The notes under the pieces were generated by a model, which saw only the letters and a program-made list of their open reading frames with translations, searched no databases and was not told the DNA's origin. Source: Flavobacterium marginilacus (GTDB lineage Bacteria > Bacteroidota > Bacteroidia > Flavobacteriales > Flavobacteriaceae). Taken from it: a stretch of 64,000 bases of DNA. Numbering within the stretch: the stretch's first letter is position 1; the number at the start of each line of letters is the position of its first letter. This document shows positions 1-8,982 of this stretch, one piece after another. The DNA is taken from positions 2,046,001 to 2,110,000 of the forward strand of contig NZ_CP113975.1 in the NCBI RefSeq assembly GCF_026870155.1. Reading direction: 5' to 3'. A program made the position numbers and the translations under genes.

Positions 1-129
1 TTTAAATAATATTATTTTAAGAAAACAAACAAGAACTGAATTCAAAACAAATTAGCGAGTTACGTTTTCATCAGTAAAATGTTTCTTTTTTATTGGTAAT
101 CTGTTTCTGCCTTCTTATTCTACTGCCAA

Positions 130-137
130 TACCTTTG
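130..137 (+). promoter_or_regulatory. -7 promoter box of the MdaB-like cluster
   Basis: TACCTTTG matches the Bacteroidota -7 consensus TAnnTTTG and lies 20 bases before the first start codon. No well-spaced -33 TTG is visible, so only the -7 half is supported. Confidence 0.35.
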
Positions 138-157
138 CTACATCAAAAATTCAAAAT

Positions 158-841
158 ATGAAAACAAAATTTTTATTCGCAATGTTCATCACATTGCTGT
201 CATTCGGAACTACAATTAATGCGCAAACAAAATCTGCTGATAAACAGAAAACCGTTTTGCTTATCAATGCCCACTTAACTTATCCAGGCCTATCCGAGGG
301 TAAGTTGAATCAAGCTTTTTATAATAAAGCCAAAGAATTTTTCATTTCACAAAACTACAAGGTTTTAGAAACAAAAATTGAAGCTGGCTACAATGTAGAT
401 GAAGAAGTGGAAAAACATATGCAAGCCGATATTATCGTATTGCAAACACCCGTAAACTGGGAAAATGCACCTTGGATTTATAAAAAATATGTAGATGATG
501 TATTTACCAGTGCAATGAAAAGCGCAAAATTTCTTTCAGGAGATGGACGTTCAGCTACTGACCCAACTAAAGAATATGGAACGGGTGGAAAAATGCAAGG
601 TAAAAAGTTTTTACTTTCTGCTACTTGGAATGCTCCCGAAGAAAGTTTCAACAACCCAAAACAACCGCTTTGGAAAGGAAAAAGTGCCGATGATGCATTG
701 TCTAATATAGGTGCAAATTATGCATTTGTAGGATATACGGTATTGCCGGGACACTATTGCTACGATGTTTTTCATAACAAACATATCAAAGAAGATTTAG
801 AAAATTATCCAAAATATTTAAAAAAAGTATTAGGCCTCTAA
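158..841 (+). CDS. Exported MdaB-like NAD(P)H quinone oxidoreductase (flavodoxin-like fold)
   Basis: 227 residues. The body aligns by eye with E. coli MdaB: an N-terminal LLIN strand, the AD-I-VLQTPVNW segment, PWIYKKYVDDVF, the DGR...YGTGG loop with GKK, and TWNAP. The family uses flavin to reduce quinones with NAD(P)H by two electrons. Unlike its two downstream paralogues, this copy starts with a typical Sec signal peptide (MKTKFLFAMF, hydrophobic core, cut near NAQ at residues 21-23). That is odd for a flavin and NAD(P)H enzyme, so a periplasmic location is inferred. It is the first of three tandem copies with gaps of 36 and 17 bases, probably one operon. WENAPW replaces the WFGAPW of the paralogues. 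A decayed fourth copy with a signal peptide is at 33583. Confidence 0.85.
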   Translation: MKTKFLFAMFITLLSFGTTINAQTKSADKQKTVLLINAHLTYPGLSEGKLNQAFYNKAKEFFISQNYKVLETKIEAGYNVDEEVEKHMQADIIVLQTPVNWENAPWIYKKYVDDVFTSAMKSAKFLSGDGRSATDPTKEYGTGGKMQGKKFLLSATWNAPEESFNNPKQPLWKGKSADDALSNIGANYAFVGYTVLPGHYCYDVFHNKHIKEDLENYPKYLKKVLGL

Positions 842-877
842 GCCATTAATCAATCAACATATATAAACAAAATTAAG

Positions 878-1483
878 ATGAGTACAACAAAAAAGGTTTT
901 ATTAATTAACACACATTTAACGTATCCAGGTTGGAGCGAAGGCACACTGAATGCTTCATTTCATCAAAAAGCTAAAGATTTTTTTTTAGCGAATAATTTT
1001 GAAGTTGTAGAAACAAAAGTAGAAGATGGCTACAACGCTGAAGAAGAAGTAGAAAAGCATCTGGAAGCAGATATTATTGTTTTGCAAACCCCAATCAACT
1101 GGTTTGGTGCGCCATGGATTTACAAAAAATATGTAGATGATGTTTTTAACAGTGGTTTACAAAGTGCAAAATTTCTTGTTGGCGATGGAAGAACAAGAGA
1201 AGATGCAACAAAACAATACGGAACAGGCGGAAAAATGCAAGGCAAAAAGTTTATGGTTTCCTCTACTTGGAATGCACCAGCAGCCAGTTTTGACGATCCA
1301 AACCAAGTTTTATTTGAAGGCAGAAGTACGGCTGATGCTTTAATTCAAATTACCAGTAATTACCGTTTTTGCGGTGCTGATGTTGTTGCAGATTACAACT
1401 GTTTTGATATTTTTAAAGATGGTGATATTGTGGGAACTTTAGAAAATTATCCAGAACATTTGAAAAAAGTATTTAGTTTATAA
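878..1483 (+). CDS. MdaB-like NAD(P)H quinone oxidoreductase, second tandem copy
   Basis: 201 residues, close to the usual MdaB length, starting directly at the first beta strand (MSTTKKVLLINTHLTYPG) with no signal peptide, so cytoplasmic. It has NWFGAPWIYKKYVDDVF, DGRTRED, YGTGGKMQGKKF and STWNAP, the segments that bind flavin and substrate in MdaB. The C-terminal third (NYRFCGAD, DYNCFDI) is shared with the third copy but not the first, so copies two and three are the closest pair. It starts 37 bases after the first gene stops. Protection against quinone or oxidative stress is the family role; the actual substrate is not readable from sequence. Confidence 0.87.
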   Translation: MSTTKKVLLINTHLTYPGWSEGTLNASFHQKAKDFFLANNFEVVETKVEDGYNAEEEVEKHLEADIIVLQTPINWFGAPWIYKKYVDDVFNSGLQSAKFLVGDGRTREDATKQYGTGGKMQGKKFMVSSTWNAPAASFDDPNQVLFEGRSTADALIQITSNYRFCGADVVADYNCFDIFKDGDIVGTLENYPEHLKKVFSL

Positions 1484-1500
1484 ATTCTAATTAACTAAAA

Positions 1501-2106
1501 ATGAACAAAACCCAGACAGTACTTTTAATCAATACCCATTTAACATACCCAACATTTAGTGAGGGTTTACTGAATGCTTCATTTCATCAAAAGGCAAAAG
1601 ATTTTTTTGAAAATGCCAATTTTAAAGTATTAGAAACAAAAGTTGAAGAAGCATATAATATTGATGAAGAAGTAGAAAAGCATTTGCAAGCGGACATTAT
1701 AATTCTTCAAACTCCTATAAATTGGTTTGGTGCACCTTGGATTTACAAAAAATATGTAGATGAGGTTTTCAGCAGTGCTGGTACAAGCAAGAAATTTCTT
1801 GAGGATGATGGGCGTAGCAGAAAAGATCTAACTCGTCAATATGGAACCGGCGGATACCTGCAAGGTAAAAAATTTATGGTTTCTGCTACTTGGAATGCAC
1901 CGAAAGAAAGTTTTGAGGATCCCAACCAGATTTTATTTCAAGGAAGAAGTACGGCAGATTTCTTTATTCCAATCACCAGTAACTATCGTTTTTGCGGCGT
2001 AGATATTGTGGCAGATTATAATTGTTTTGATATTTATAAGGGTGGAGATATTGTTAGGGACTTGGAAAATTATCCATCCCATTTGAAAAAAGTTTTTGGC
2101 ATATAA
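1501..2106 (+). CDS. MdaB-like NAD(P)H quinone oxidoreductase, third tandem copy
   Basis: 201 residues, no signal peptide. It carries the same family segments as its neighbour: LLINTHLTYP, ILQTPINWFGAPWIYKKYVDEVF, DDGRSRKD, YGTGGYLQGKKF, ATWNAP and NYRFCGVD. It starts 18 bases after the preceding stop, so cotranscription is likely. The high similarity to copy two, with the same length and no gaps, points to a relatively recent tandem duplication. A hairpin about 200 bases downstream probably ends the transcript. Confidence 0.87.
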   Translation: MNKTQTVLLINTHLTYPTFSEGLLNASFHQKAKDFFENANFKVLETKVEEAYNIDEEVEKHLQADIIILQTPINWFGAPWIYKKYVDEVFSSAGTSKKFLEDDGRSRKDLTRQYGTGGYLQGKKFMVSATWNAPKESFEDPNQILFQGRSTADFFIPITSNYRFCGVDIVADYNCFDIYKGGDIVRDLENYPSHLKKVFGI

Positions 2107-2304
2107 AGCAACGGATGAAAAGTAATAATTTTAGCCTTACTAGATATTAATAGTATTAATAAAATATTGAAAATTTGGACTATTCGAATTTCTATTTGTC
2201 ATTTTAAGATAAATATATCTCTAACTCATACCTCAAAAGAGTCAGCTAAAATCTTCAAATCTTCCAACAAAAGATTCGAATTAACTCCTGTTAGGTTCAC
2301 ATAG

Positions 2305-2330
2305 AAGCCCGCTATTTAGCGGGTTTTCTT
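2305..2330 (+). terminator. Intrinsic terminator after the MdaB-like cluster
   Basis: The hairpin AGCCCGCT-ATTT-AGCGGGTT is followed by a T-rich run. Together with 2107-2304 it fills the gap after the third reductase. The TTCGAATT at 2275-2282 looks faintly like a tRNA T-loop but no tRNA can be folded. Confidence 0.65.
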
Positions 2331-2427
2331 GTTTTTATGCCTTTTTTAATTCTTTTATTTTCGAAAACCAACGAAATTGAGGATTTAAATTTGTTACTGC
2401 TTAAAAAAACATAAGAGCTCTTTTAAT

Positions 2428-2817
2428 TCATGATTTCGGATTAAAATGATGCAGAATCAGTTTGGGTGTTGCGATAACTTCTCTGCGGATATTAACCATT
2501 TTATTTCATTGGAAACTTCTGCGCACATTCGTCTTTTGAGTTGAAAAAGGAGCTTTTAATGCTGATTTTATAATCAATGAACCAGTATTTCATTTCGACT
2601 AAAAAATGTTCGGTAAACATCAGATTTTTATGGTGAATCAAAATGTGATTTTCTGATTGCAGTCCTAAATGCATAGCATTAAGTTTTACTTTCGAAAATC
2701 CGTTATTAAATAAAAAAGATACAGTAATCGAAGTGTATAGGGAAGAAATACAGTATTTTCCATTACCATAACATCATTTACGTCTTCTCCTGTAACAACG
2801 TAATTTTTGCAGACCAT
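2428..2817 (-). pseudogene. Decayed acyl-CoA thioesterase-like gene with several frameshifts
   Basis: Reading leftward from an ATG at 2817, protein-like stretches continue in changing frames for the whole 390 bases: MVCKNYVVTGEDVNDVMVME, then NNGFSKVKLNA, LGLQSENHILIHHKNLMFTE, FIDYKISIKSSFFNSKDE, and finally NIRREVIATPKLILHHF before a stop at 2428. The order and the FTEHF segment resemble small hot-dog-fold thioesterases of about 130-140 residues common in Flavobacterium, but the family call is from memory. At least three single-base shifts break it, so no full product can form. Confidence 0.5.
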
Positions 2818-2845
2818 TAGACCATTTTATATTTATTAAGGTTAA

Positions 2846-2879
2846 TAAAAAGAGGTCAGTCTAATTAAAAACTGACCTC
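2846..2879 (-). terminator. Terminator of the leftward YceI gene set
   Basis: Nine-base arms GAGGTCAGT and ACTGACCTC enclose a 10-base loop. Read leftward the hairpin is followed by TTTTT, placing it about 100 bases after the YceI stop. Confidence 0.7.
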
Positions 2880-2976
2880 AAAAAGGAAATAGTAATGTTT
2901 ACTGGCTCGTCAAATAATTAAAATGTTTTAGCCAGTTAGAATTTATTGGTAATTGTGATTTCACCACATGCTTAAT

Positions 2977-3546
2977 TTATTTGGTGATACTTATTTTAAG
3001 CAATGTAAAATTGTAAGTAATTTTTATTTTGTCAGCGATTTTTTTACTGACTACGCTTGGTATTTCAATATCAAAATCTTCGGGCTTTACTTCAAACGTG
3101 CCGTTTACAATAAGCCCGTTCGGAGATTTGGAAACTTTTACAGGTACAGAAACAGTTTTTGTTTTACCATGAATTGTCAAATCTCCATTTAAAGTAAAAA
3201 TTTTAGAGCTGGCTGTTATTTTTGAGGTATCAAAATCTTCAATTTTTCCTTTTAGCGTGGCCTTAGAAAATTTTTCGGATTCCATATAATTTTCATTAAA
3301 ATGCTCCTCCATTAAAGCAACTTTGAAACGAAAACCTTTTATCAAGACTAAAGCAGCAAAATCTCCAGTGGATTGTTCTAAAACGGCTGACACGCTTTTA
3401 TTTTCTGCCGCAACTTCTTCATACGAAGGCACAGATGCCTGAAATTTTATACTGCCGGTTTTTGTTATCACTTTTTGTGCAGATATGTCTGTATTTACAG
3501 CAATAATCAGCAGTAATGCAAAGAAATTGATAAATGATTTTTTCAT
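2977..3546 (-). CDS. YceI-family periplasmic protein
   Basis: 189 residues with a clear signal peptide (residues 1-23, ending SAQ). The mature part fits YceI: GSIKFQASVP near the start, repeated beta strands such as FRFKVALMEEHFNENYMES, KATLKGKI, LTIHGKTKTVSVPV, and a closing FTL strand. YceI proteins form a lipocalin-like barrel that binds polyisoprenoids or quinone-like lipids in the periplasm. It starts five bases after the cytochrome-like gene ends and is the last gene of a leftward set of four. Association with a cytochrome suggests a link to electron transport, which is inference only. Confidence 0.85.
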   Translation of the reverse strand: MKKSFINFFALLLIIAVNTDISAQKVITKTGSIKFQASVPSYEEVAAENKSVSAVLEQSTGDFAALVLIKGFRFKVALMEEHFNENYMESEKFSKATLKGKIEDFDTSKITASSKIFTLNGDLTIHGKTKTVSVPVKVSKSPNGLIVNGTFEVKPEDFDIEIPSVVSKKIADKIKITYNFTLLKISITK

Positions 3547-3551
3547 AATAA

Positions 3552-3938
3552 TTAATTCTCTTTAAGTCCGTCGGTATTCCATTTTAAAATTAAATCAATA
3601 TTTGTCTGAGACATTCTTCCGCCTTGAGGCATAAGTCCCTGCTGACCGTTCTGCAGCTGAATTCTGCTTAATAGACCAGCACTTTGAACAGCTGCTTTAA
3701 CTCCTGCATAAGTTGTTAAAGGCCTGAAAGATGCTGCTCCTGTGCTTGAATGACAGCTTATACAATTAGCATCAATAATTGATTTTATATTTTGTGTATA
3801 AGTAATTGTGGTCGTTGGTGTCCCAGGATCTGGTGTTGTTGGTGTCGTTGGCGTCGTTGAGATATCATCATAAGTGTCAGAATTACTGCAGCTCGTAAGC
3901 GCAGCCAGTAAAAATGTAAGTGCAATTGCTTTTTTCAT
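3552..3938 (-). CDS. Monohaem cytochrome c-like lipoprotein
   Basis: 128 residues. The N-terminus is a lipoprotein signal (LLAALTSCS, lipid Cys at residue 17), followed by a Thr/Pro/Asp-rich linker (residues 25-45). A single haem site CISCH sits near residue 60, and a downstream MPQGGRM segment could supply the axial Met. It closes with NIDLILKWNTDG, typical of small cytochrome c domains. Covalent haem and outer-membrane or inner-membrane attachment are expected from these signals. It lies between the DUF5777 barrel and YceI genes with gaps of only a few bases, so it is probably in one operon with them. Confidence 0.85.
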   Translation of the reverse strand: MKKAIALTFLLAALTSCSNSDTYDDISTTPTTPTTPDPGTPTTTITYTQNIKSIIDANCISCHSSTGAASFRPLTTYAGVKAAVQSAGLLSRIQLQNGQQGLMPQGGRMSQTNIDLILKWNTDGLKEN

Positions 3939-3957
3939 AATTAGTTATTTATAGTTA

Positions 3958-4800
3958 TTAAAATACTCTGTATAAGTTAAATCCAAAAAAGAAGTCTCCT
4001 TTGTTCCATTCGCCAGCTGCATTAGTGAGGTATCCGCTCTCGCTCATGGACTGTGAATTGGTAAAGATGAGCTGAAAAACATGTCCGCCGGTTTCGACAT
4101 CAAGTCCTACAGACAGTGGGTTTTCATAAAAATTTGGCTTGTCAAAATTGTGCATGTATTCTAAATTCAGAGATAGCCTTTTTGTTAATTTATAGCGTCC
4201 GCCTCCGCCAAAAGAAAACTGATTGTCGTTTTCGATATCGGGATTGTAAAGATTTTTATGTACAAATGAAGGAATAATTTCTAATGAAAGCTTTTTGCTG
4301 ATTTTTCTTGAAATCAGTAACTGCTGCACAGAAGTAAGCCTGTGTTTGAATTCCAGTCCTGGATATTGATCTTCTTCCAGATAAGTATTTATATCTGCTA
4401 CACTGTACCCGACAATATCAACTGGAAAATTAGCATCTTGTCTGGCCAGTCTGTATTTAAGTCCTGTTTCATACATTTTATTTAAGGTATGTCTAGAAAG
4501 ACTGACAGAAAGCCAATCTGTAACTCCGTATATACCGCCCAGTTTTGTGGTTGCATTATCAAGTCCAAAGAAACTGTTCAAGCCATCTTTTACAGTTCCA
4601 AATCGGTGAGAGACAACAAAATAAAATTCTTTCTTGGCGGGCATTTTTGTTGTCTGCAGTGTAACAAGCTGTAAGGCTTTAAATGTTGCTGTAGAATGAC
4701 TGTCCTCAACCTGAGTAGAATCAAGGCTTTTTAAAAGATCATCTTGAGAATAAGCCATAGTAGCCAATAAAAGGCATATTGGAATTAAAAATTTCTTCAT
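3958..4800 (-). CDS. DUF5777-family outer-membrane barrel-like protein
   Basis: 280 residues with a signal peptide ending at AYSQ (residue 19). The body is a series of amphipathic beta strands (EFYFVVSHRFGTV, WLSVSLSRH, LGLDVETGGHVFQLIFTNSQ, GDFFFGFNLYRVF) with an aromatic last residue, as expected for an outer-membrane barrel. The HRFGTV and GHVFQL segments match what is annotated as DUF5777. Function of the family is unknown to me. The family often occurs beside a small cytochrome and a YceI protein, the same arrangement seen here, which suggests the three work together. Confidence 0.75.
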   Translation of the reverse strand: MKKFLIPICLLLATMAYSQDDLLKSLDSTQVEDSHSTATFKALQLVTLQTTKMPAKKEFYFVVSHRFGTVKDGLNSFFGLDNATTKLGGIYGVTDWLSVSLSRHTLNKMYETGLKYRLARQDANFPVDIVGYSVADINTYLEEDQYPGLEFKHRLTSVQQLLISRKISKKLSLEIIPSFVHKNLYNPDIENDNQFSFGGGGRYKLTKRLSLNLEYMHNFDKPNFYENPLSVGLDVETGGHVFQLIFTNSQSMSESGYLTNAAGEWNKGDFFFGFNLYRVF

Positions 4801-4816
4801 AAATTGTTTGTTTTTA

Positions 4817-5212
4817 TTATTTATTAATGGTGCATTGATCTAGTTTTACTTCTTCAAAAAGTTCATCATAACCAATGCATTTGCCTTTTACGGTCAAGTT
4901 TTTGCTGATTGGCTTATTTTTGATTTCCTTATTAAAAACACAAAAAACACTATTTTCAAGAACTACTGCCGAATCTGTTTTTTTTGTTGCCAAACCAGTT
5001 ATTTCGATAGTTTTGTTTAGGTATAAAGAATCTGCTTTTTGTGGGTCAGCGGTATAATCAGCAATTAATTTTGTTGCAGCTATACTGCGTTCCGGCATTT
5101 CTGATTCTATATTTCTGGCTTCCTTAAAGAGAAATCCGTAATAAAAATAAATGCCCCCTGCAGCCACTAAAAGCGCTCCTGCAATTACATATGCTATTCT
5201 TTTTCTTTTCAT
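4817..5212 (-). CDS. Membrane-anchored OB-fold (tRNA_anti-like) protein
   Basis: 131 residues. After a short basic start (MKRKR) comes one membrane helix (residues 7-27), then a mature domain with NKTIEITGLATKK, VFCVFNKEI and LTVKGKCIGYDELFEEVKL. This strand pattern and the closing LDQC resemble the tRNA_anti-like OB-fold proteins of Bacteroidota. These are thought to be periplasmic or membrane proteins and do not act on tRNA despite the name. It is the first gene of the leftward four-gene set, 16 bases upstream of the barrel gene. No further function can be read. Confidence 0.7.
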   Translation of the reverse strand: MKRKRIAYVIAGALLVAAGGIYFYYGFLFKEARNIESEMPERSIAATKLIADYTADPQKADSLYLNKTIEITGLATKKTDSAVVLENSVFCVFNKEIKNKPISKNLTVKGKCIGYDELFEEVKLDQCTINK

Positions 5213-5503
5213 TTTTTAAGCTTTAATTTCATGAAGAACAATTTTCTTTAGATTTCAAATACTGAATCTTTTAATTTGTGTTAAGCGATTTTATAGTTGA
5301 AACATTTTGGCAGTGTTTTTTACCAAAAAAAATCTGAAGTCAGTTCTTGCTGATTTAATACTATTTTTTTCATTTATATATTCCTGTTAATGGAATCCAA
5401 TAGTAAAACAGTATTGATACAGATTACCCTACCAAAAAAATGTATTTTTTAGAAAAAAAAGCTGAAAGAAATATTGGGGTTTTACTATCTAAAGTTTTTT
5501 GGA
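5213..5503. other. Intergenic region between the OB-fold and TonB receptor genes
   Basis: AT-rich, no credible gene. It probably carries the promoter of the leftward OB-fold set. An ATTACCCTAC at 5423-5432 matches copies around the sigma-factor gene (8977, 9552). Confidence 0.4.
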
Positions 5504-8038
5504 TTAAAAAGAAACCCTAAAACTCAGGTTTGGAGTTCTTTGCAGAGAAAATGTTTCGACTTCCTCAATAGAATTTGACAGAGAACTTATTCGATAATTT
5601 TCGCTGATTTCATTTTTTCTATTCAGAATGTTTAGGATGGATATTCCTGCTTTATATTGAATTCCGTTTGCAGTTTTCCATTTGTAAGTTGTAGAAAAAT
5701 TAACTTGCGAAAAAATGGTCAAATTTGTATTGTTTGGTTTATTATAAATCAATACAGGGTTTGAAAGATCGATTCTAGAGAAGTCAGGAGATGTTTTTGG
5801 TCTTCCAGATGACCATTTTGTTCCCAATGCAATTTTAAAATTGTTTTTTTCAAAGATTCCAGCCCATGATACCGTATGTGTCAGCTCGAAATTGTTCGGG
5901 AAACTTGGGTATTCATAATCGGCAAAATTGTAATTATTGTTATTGTAAGTGTAATTTAGCCAGGTCAGAAAGTGATTCATCTTTTTTTGAATGAGGATTT
6001 CTGTACCCACTATTTCATAATCACCAGTTGTTCTCACAAACTCTAATTGGTTTTGAAATCCCTGGCTTGAACTTGTAATTCCAATTACTTTTTTATAGAA
6101 ATTTTCTACATCAAGCAGCCAGTCATTCTTTTTATAGAATAAATTTAAAGATAATTGTCTGCTTCTTTGTATAGGGACTGTTGTATTATTGGAGACAATC
6201 CAGCGTCTTTTTTCAATACCAAAATAATCCTTCTGAAGGTCAATAATCTGTTGGGAATTTTGGCTTTTTAATTCTGCTAATAGTTCTAAATTCAGATTTT
6301 TGCTAAATCCATAGTTAAACCGCAGGCGGGGTTCAGGAATGTACTTTTTGAACTTATCAATGTAGTTCAGCCGCACTCCTGCATTTAATATTATTCGGGA
6401 AAGCGTATCATTATATTTACCTTCTAATATCAGAGTATGTGTTCTTAAAACGTCTTTAATTTTGCGGTAAAAACTCGGAATGTTTACCTGCTCTAAATTT
6501 GTAATGCCAATTTCATTGAACTGATAACCATTATTAATACTAAGTTTAGAATTGAGGGTATGATTGTTTTCTAAATTAATTCCATTATTACCAACCGTGT
6601 TTTCCTGGGTAACTGTCTGGTTTTCATTCGTCGTTTTCTGGTCTCCCAAAAGTTCATAAGCAGAATTGTAAATGTTGATTTTAGTTGTGTTGAAGCTGTT
6701 CCAGTTTCTTTTCCATGACAGATTTCCTCCATAATTCTGCTGGCGCAGAATATTAGTTTCTGATTTGTTTGTGTTGTTTACAGATGCACTTTGAAAAACC
6801 TTGAGATTATCTTTTATTGTTATTAAATCGACAATCATGAGATCTTTGTGTCCTATTTTTTGAGCATATTTGAAGGTCGCATCGTAGAAATCAAATTCTT
6901 TGTCGCTCTGATAATTAATATTCTGATTTTTAGAAAAATCAGTGATTGTAGTGTTTTGAAATACTTTATTGAAATACTCTTTATATGTTGGTGTTTCCAG
7001 ATAATCAGTTATTGACTTTCGTGCAGAAATTTCAATATAACTCTTTTTTGAAAGGTTGTATTTAGCATAAATATCAGCATTAATCATGTTGATTCCTGCA
7101 CTAAAACTATTCTTTTCTGCTGTTTCAGGAGTTGAAGAAATGGCAACTACGCTGGAAACGCTTTCACCATAAAAAGCAGAACTCCCGTTTTTATAGATAG
7201 AAATAGTGTGCGCCAGATTAGGATTAAAAACAGATATTAAGCCAAAAAAATGCCCTGTTTGGAAAATTCGTATTCCATTCCATAAAAACAAGTTTTGATC
7301 GTGCGTACCTCCGCGTACATTGATGCTGGACACACTTTCATCTATACTGTTAACTCCCGGAATCTGCTGCATAGTCTGCAAGGCATCAGGTTCGATAAGT
7401 CCTGGCAGAATACCAAACTTTTTTGGTTTAATTTCAAAAGAGCCATCACTGTTTTTGGAAATTCCAGAAGCAAGAATAGCGTTAGTTTTAATTTCTTCCA
7501 GTTCTGTAATTTCAGATTCTAATACTATTTTTAGACAATCTTTAGAATCTAAATTTTCAGAAATTATTTTTTTGGTTACAAACCCAATATGACTAATCGA
7601 AAAAATATTTTTAGAACCTTTCTCAAATTCAAAATAACCCTCAGAATCTGTTGTAATTTGTGTACCGCTGCTTAAACGGACATTGGCATTTTCAATAGGT
7701 TTTTTATCAATATCAGAAAAAACATAGCCACAGATTATCTGAGGCCGACTTTCTTTTTTATAAATATTAATGAATTTTCCTTCAATAAGCTCAAATGATA
7801 AATTAGTATTTCTTGAAAGATACTGCAGTTTTTGATCTAAAGAAAGTGATTTCCCGGGTGGAATTAAATGCAGTCCGGTAACATTATCTTCCGTATAATT
7901 AAATACAACTTGATGCTGCTGTTCTATATTGGTTATTATTTTCTTAAAAGGCATGGCTTTCTCTTTGTCTTGAGAAAAAAGATTCAAGGCAAGAAAAAAT
8001 ATAAAAAACAAAAAATGAAATTGTTTGGGGAGGAACAT
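5504..8038 (-). CDS. TonB-dependent receptor with STN domain (FecA-type)
   Basis: 844 residues with a signal peptide (ends LFSQ). Domains in order: an STN (secretin/TonB N-terminal) domain at about 28-105, a carboxypeptidase-regulatory-like beta sandwich at about 105-190 (GYVFSDIDKKPIENANVRL), a plug with PGVNSIDESVSSINVRGGT near 225-245, and a 22-strand barrel closing at a terminal aromatic (LSFRVSF). The STN domain is the part that contacts a FecR anti-sigma factor in surface signalling. It directly abuts the fecR-like gene (stop at 8039, start at 8038), so it is the transport and sensing end of that operon. The substrate cannot be read; siderophores or peptides are possible. Confidence 0.88.
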   Translation of the reverse strand: MFLPKQFHFLFFIFFLALNLFSQDKEKAMPFKKIITNIEQQHQVVFNYTEDNVTGLHLIPPGKSLSLDQKLQYLSRNTNLSFELIEGKFINIYKKESRPQIICGYVFSDIDKKPIENANVRLSSGTQITTDSEGYFEFEKGSKNIFSISHIGFVTKKIISENLDSKDCLKIVLESEITELEEIKTNAILASGISKNSDGSFEIKPKKFGILPGLIEPDALQTMQQIPGVNSIDESVSSINVRGGTHDQNLFLWNGIRIFQTGHFFGLISVFNPNLAHTISIYKNGSSAFYGESVSSVVAISSTPETAEKNSFSAGINMINADIYAKYNLSKKSYIEISARKSITDYLETPTYKEYFNKVFQNTTITDFSKNQNINYQSDKEFDFYDATFKYAQKIGHKDLMIVDLITIKDNLKVFQSASVNNTNKSETNILRQQNYGGNLSWKRNWNSFNTTKINIYNSAYELLGDQKTTNENQTVTQENTVGNNGINLENNHTLNSKLSINNGYQFNEIGITNLEQVNIPSFYRKIKDVLRTHTLILEGKYNDTLSRIILNAGVRLNYIDKFKKYIPEPRLRFNYGFSKNLNLELLAELKSQNSQQIIDLQKDYFGIEKRRWIVSNNTTVPIQRSRQLSLNLFYKKNDWLLDVENFYKKVIGITSSSQGFQNQLEFVRTTGDYEIVGTEILIQKKMNHFLTWLNYTYNNNNYNFADYEYPSFPNNFELTHTVSWAGIFEKNNFKIALGTKWSSGRPKTSPDFSRIDLSNPVLIYNKPNNTNLTIFSQVNFSTTYKWKTANGIQYKAGISILNILNRKNEISENYRISSLSNSIEEVETFSLQRTPNLSFRVSF

Positions 8039-8938
8039 TTATTTTCCGTCAATAATTATTTTATTTTTTGAGACTTTTTGAGCCTTCAAATTATAGGTTG
8101 TGTTAATGATATGCAATGCTGTATTTAGATCTTTAGCGGGCAATTTGCCAGTAAATATAGACAATGTGTCTTTGTTATTTAGTTCGATCGTAATGTTGTA
8201 CTGCCTCTCGACTTCGTCCAATAGAGTTCTGAGATTCTCCTTATAAAAACATATTTGATTGTCCATCCATTCTGGTTTCAATGAATTAATTTTCATTTTA
8301 ACCTGTTTACCGTTTTCAAAACTAACGCTTTGTCCATGTGTTAATAGAATTTGAGTATCGGCATAATTTACTTTAACGCGTCCTTCATAACATGTTACAT
8401 CAAACCTGTTTTTTCTGGCTTTAACGTTAAACTGAGTTCCTAAAACCGTTACTTTTCCCAATGAAGTCTGTACTTCAAAGCGTTTTCCTTTGGATACCCT
8501 GAAATAAGCCTCTCCCTTTAGTTCAAGATGTCTGCTGTTGTTCCAGTTCCATTTTTTATAGTTTATTTCAGAACCGGAATTTAAAACTACTTCAGAATTA
8601 TCAGGTAATGAAAAAGTCGTTTTCTGGCCAAAACCTGCCGTCTCCGTTTGAGGTACTAAAAATTTCAGAGCAAAGGTAATTCCAAGCGCTATAACAAAGA
8701 CTGCGGCTGCGCGAAACATCCATTTTTTATATAAAGGAACTACTTTTGGTGCTGCTTTTTTCTGCTTAAGAATATTTGACAGCATGCTGTTTTCATCCAG
8801 ATCGCCAACTTCTAAATGCTCTGTATAATTTTTTATTTTTTGGTATTTTTCGAAATCGGGACTAGCTTTAAATACAGCTAACTCATCCTCAGATAAATCA
8901 TTGTTGAGCCATTTGGCTAATAACTGATCTTTTTCCAT
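8039..8938 (-). CDS. FecR-family anti-sigma factor
   Basis: 299 residues. The cytoplasmic N-terminus (LAKWLNNDLSEDELAVF) is followed by one membrane helix (about 71-91). The periplasmic part has the FecR domain: FSLPDNSEVVLNSGSEINY, LKGEAYFRVSKGKRFEVQT, VTVLGTQFNV, VTCYEGRVKV and LTHGQS. The C-terminal DUF4974-type domain (ELNNKDTLSIFTGKLPAKDL) follows. In the known system this protein holds the sigma factor until the partner TonB receptor binds substrate. It sits between the sigma gene (44-base gap) and the receptor (no gap). Confidence 0.9.
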   Translation of the reverse strand: MEKDQLLAKWLNNDLSEDELAVFKASPDFEKYQKIKNYTEHLEVGDLDENSMLSNILKQKKAAPKVVPLYKKWMFRAAAVFVIALGITFALKFLVPQTETAGFGQKTTFSLPDNSEVVLNSGSEINYKKWNWNNSRHLELKGEAYFRVSKGKRFEVQTSLGKVTVLGTQFNVKARKNRFDVTCYEGRVKVNYADTQILLTHGQSVSFENGKQVKMKINSLKPEWMDNQICFYKENLRTLLDEVERQYNITIELNNKDTLSIFTGKLPAKDLNTALHIINTTYNLKAQKVSKNKIIIDGK

Positions 8939-8982
8939 TGTACTGGTATTATTTGATTAAAACAATTTGGGCTTAATTTACC

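Noticed and set aside
2240..2300. tRNA before the terminator at 2305
   Set aside because: Only a T-loop-like word is present; no acceptor, D or anticodon stem can be paired.
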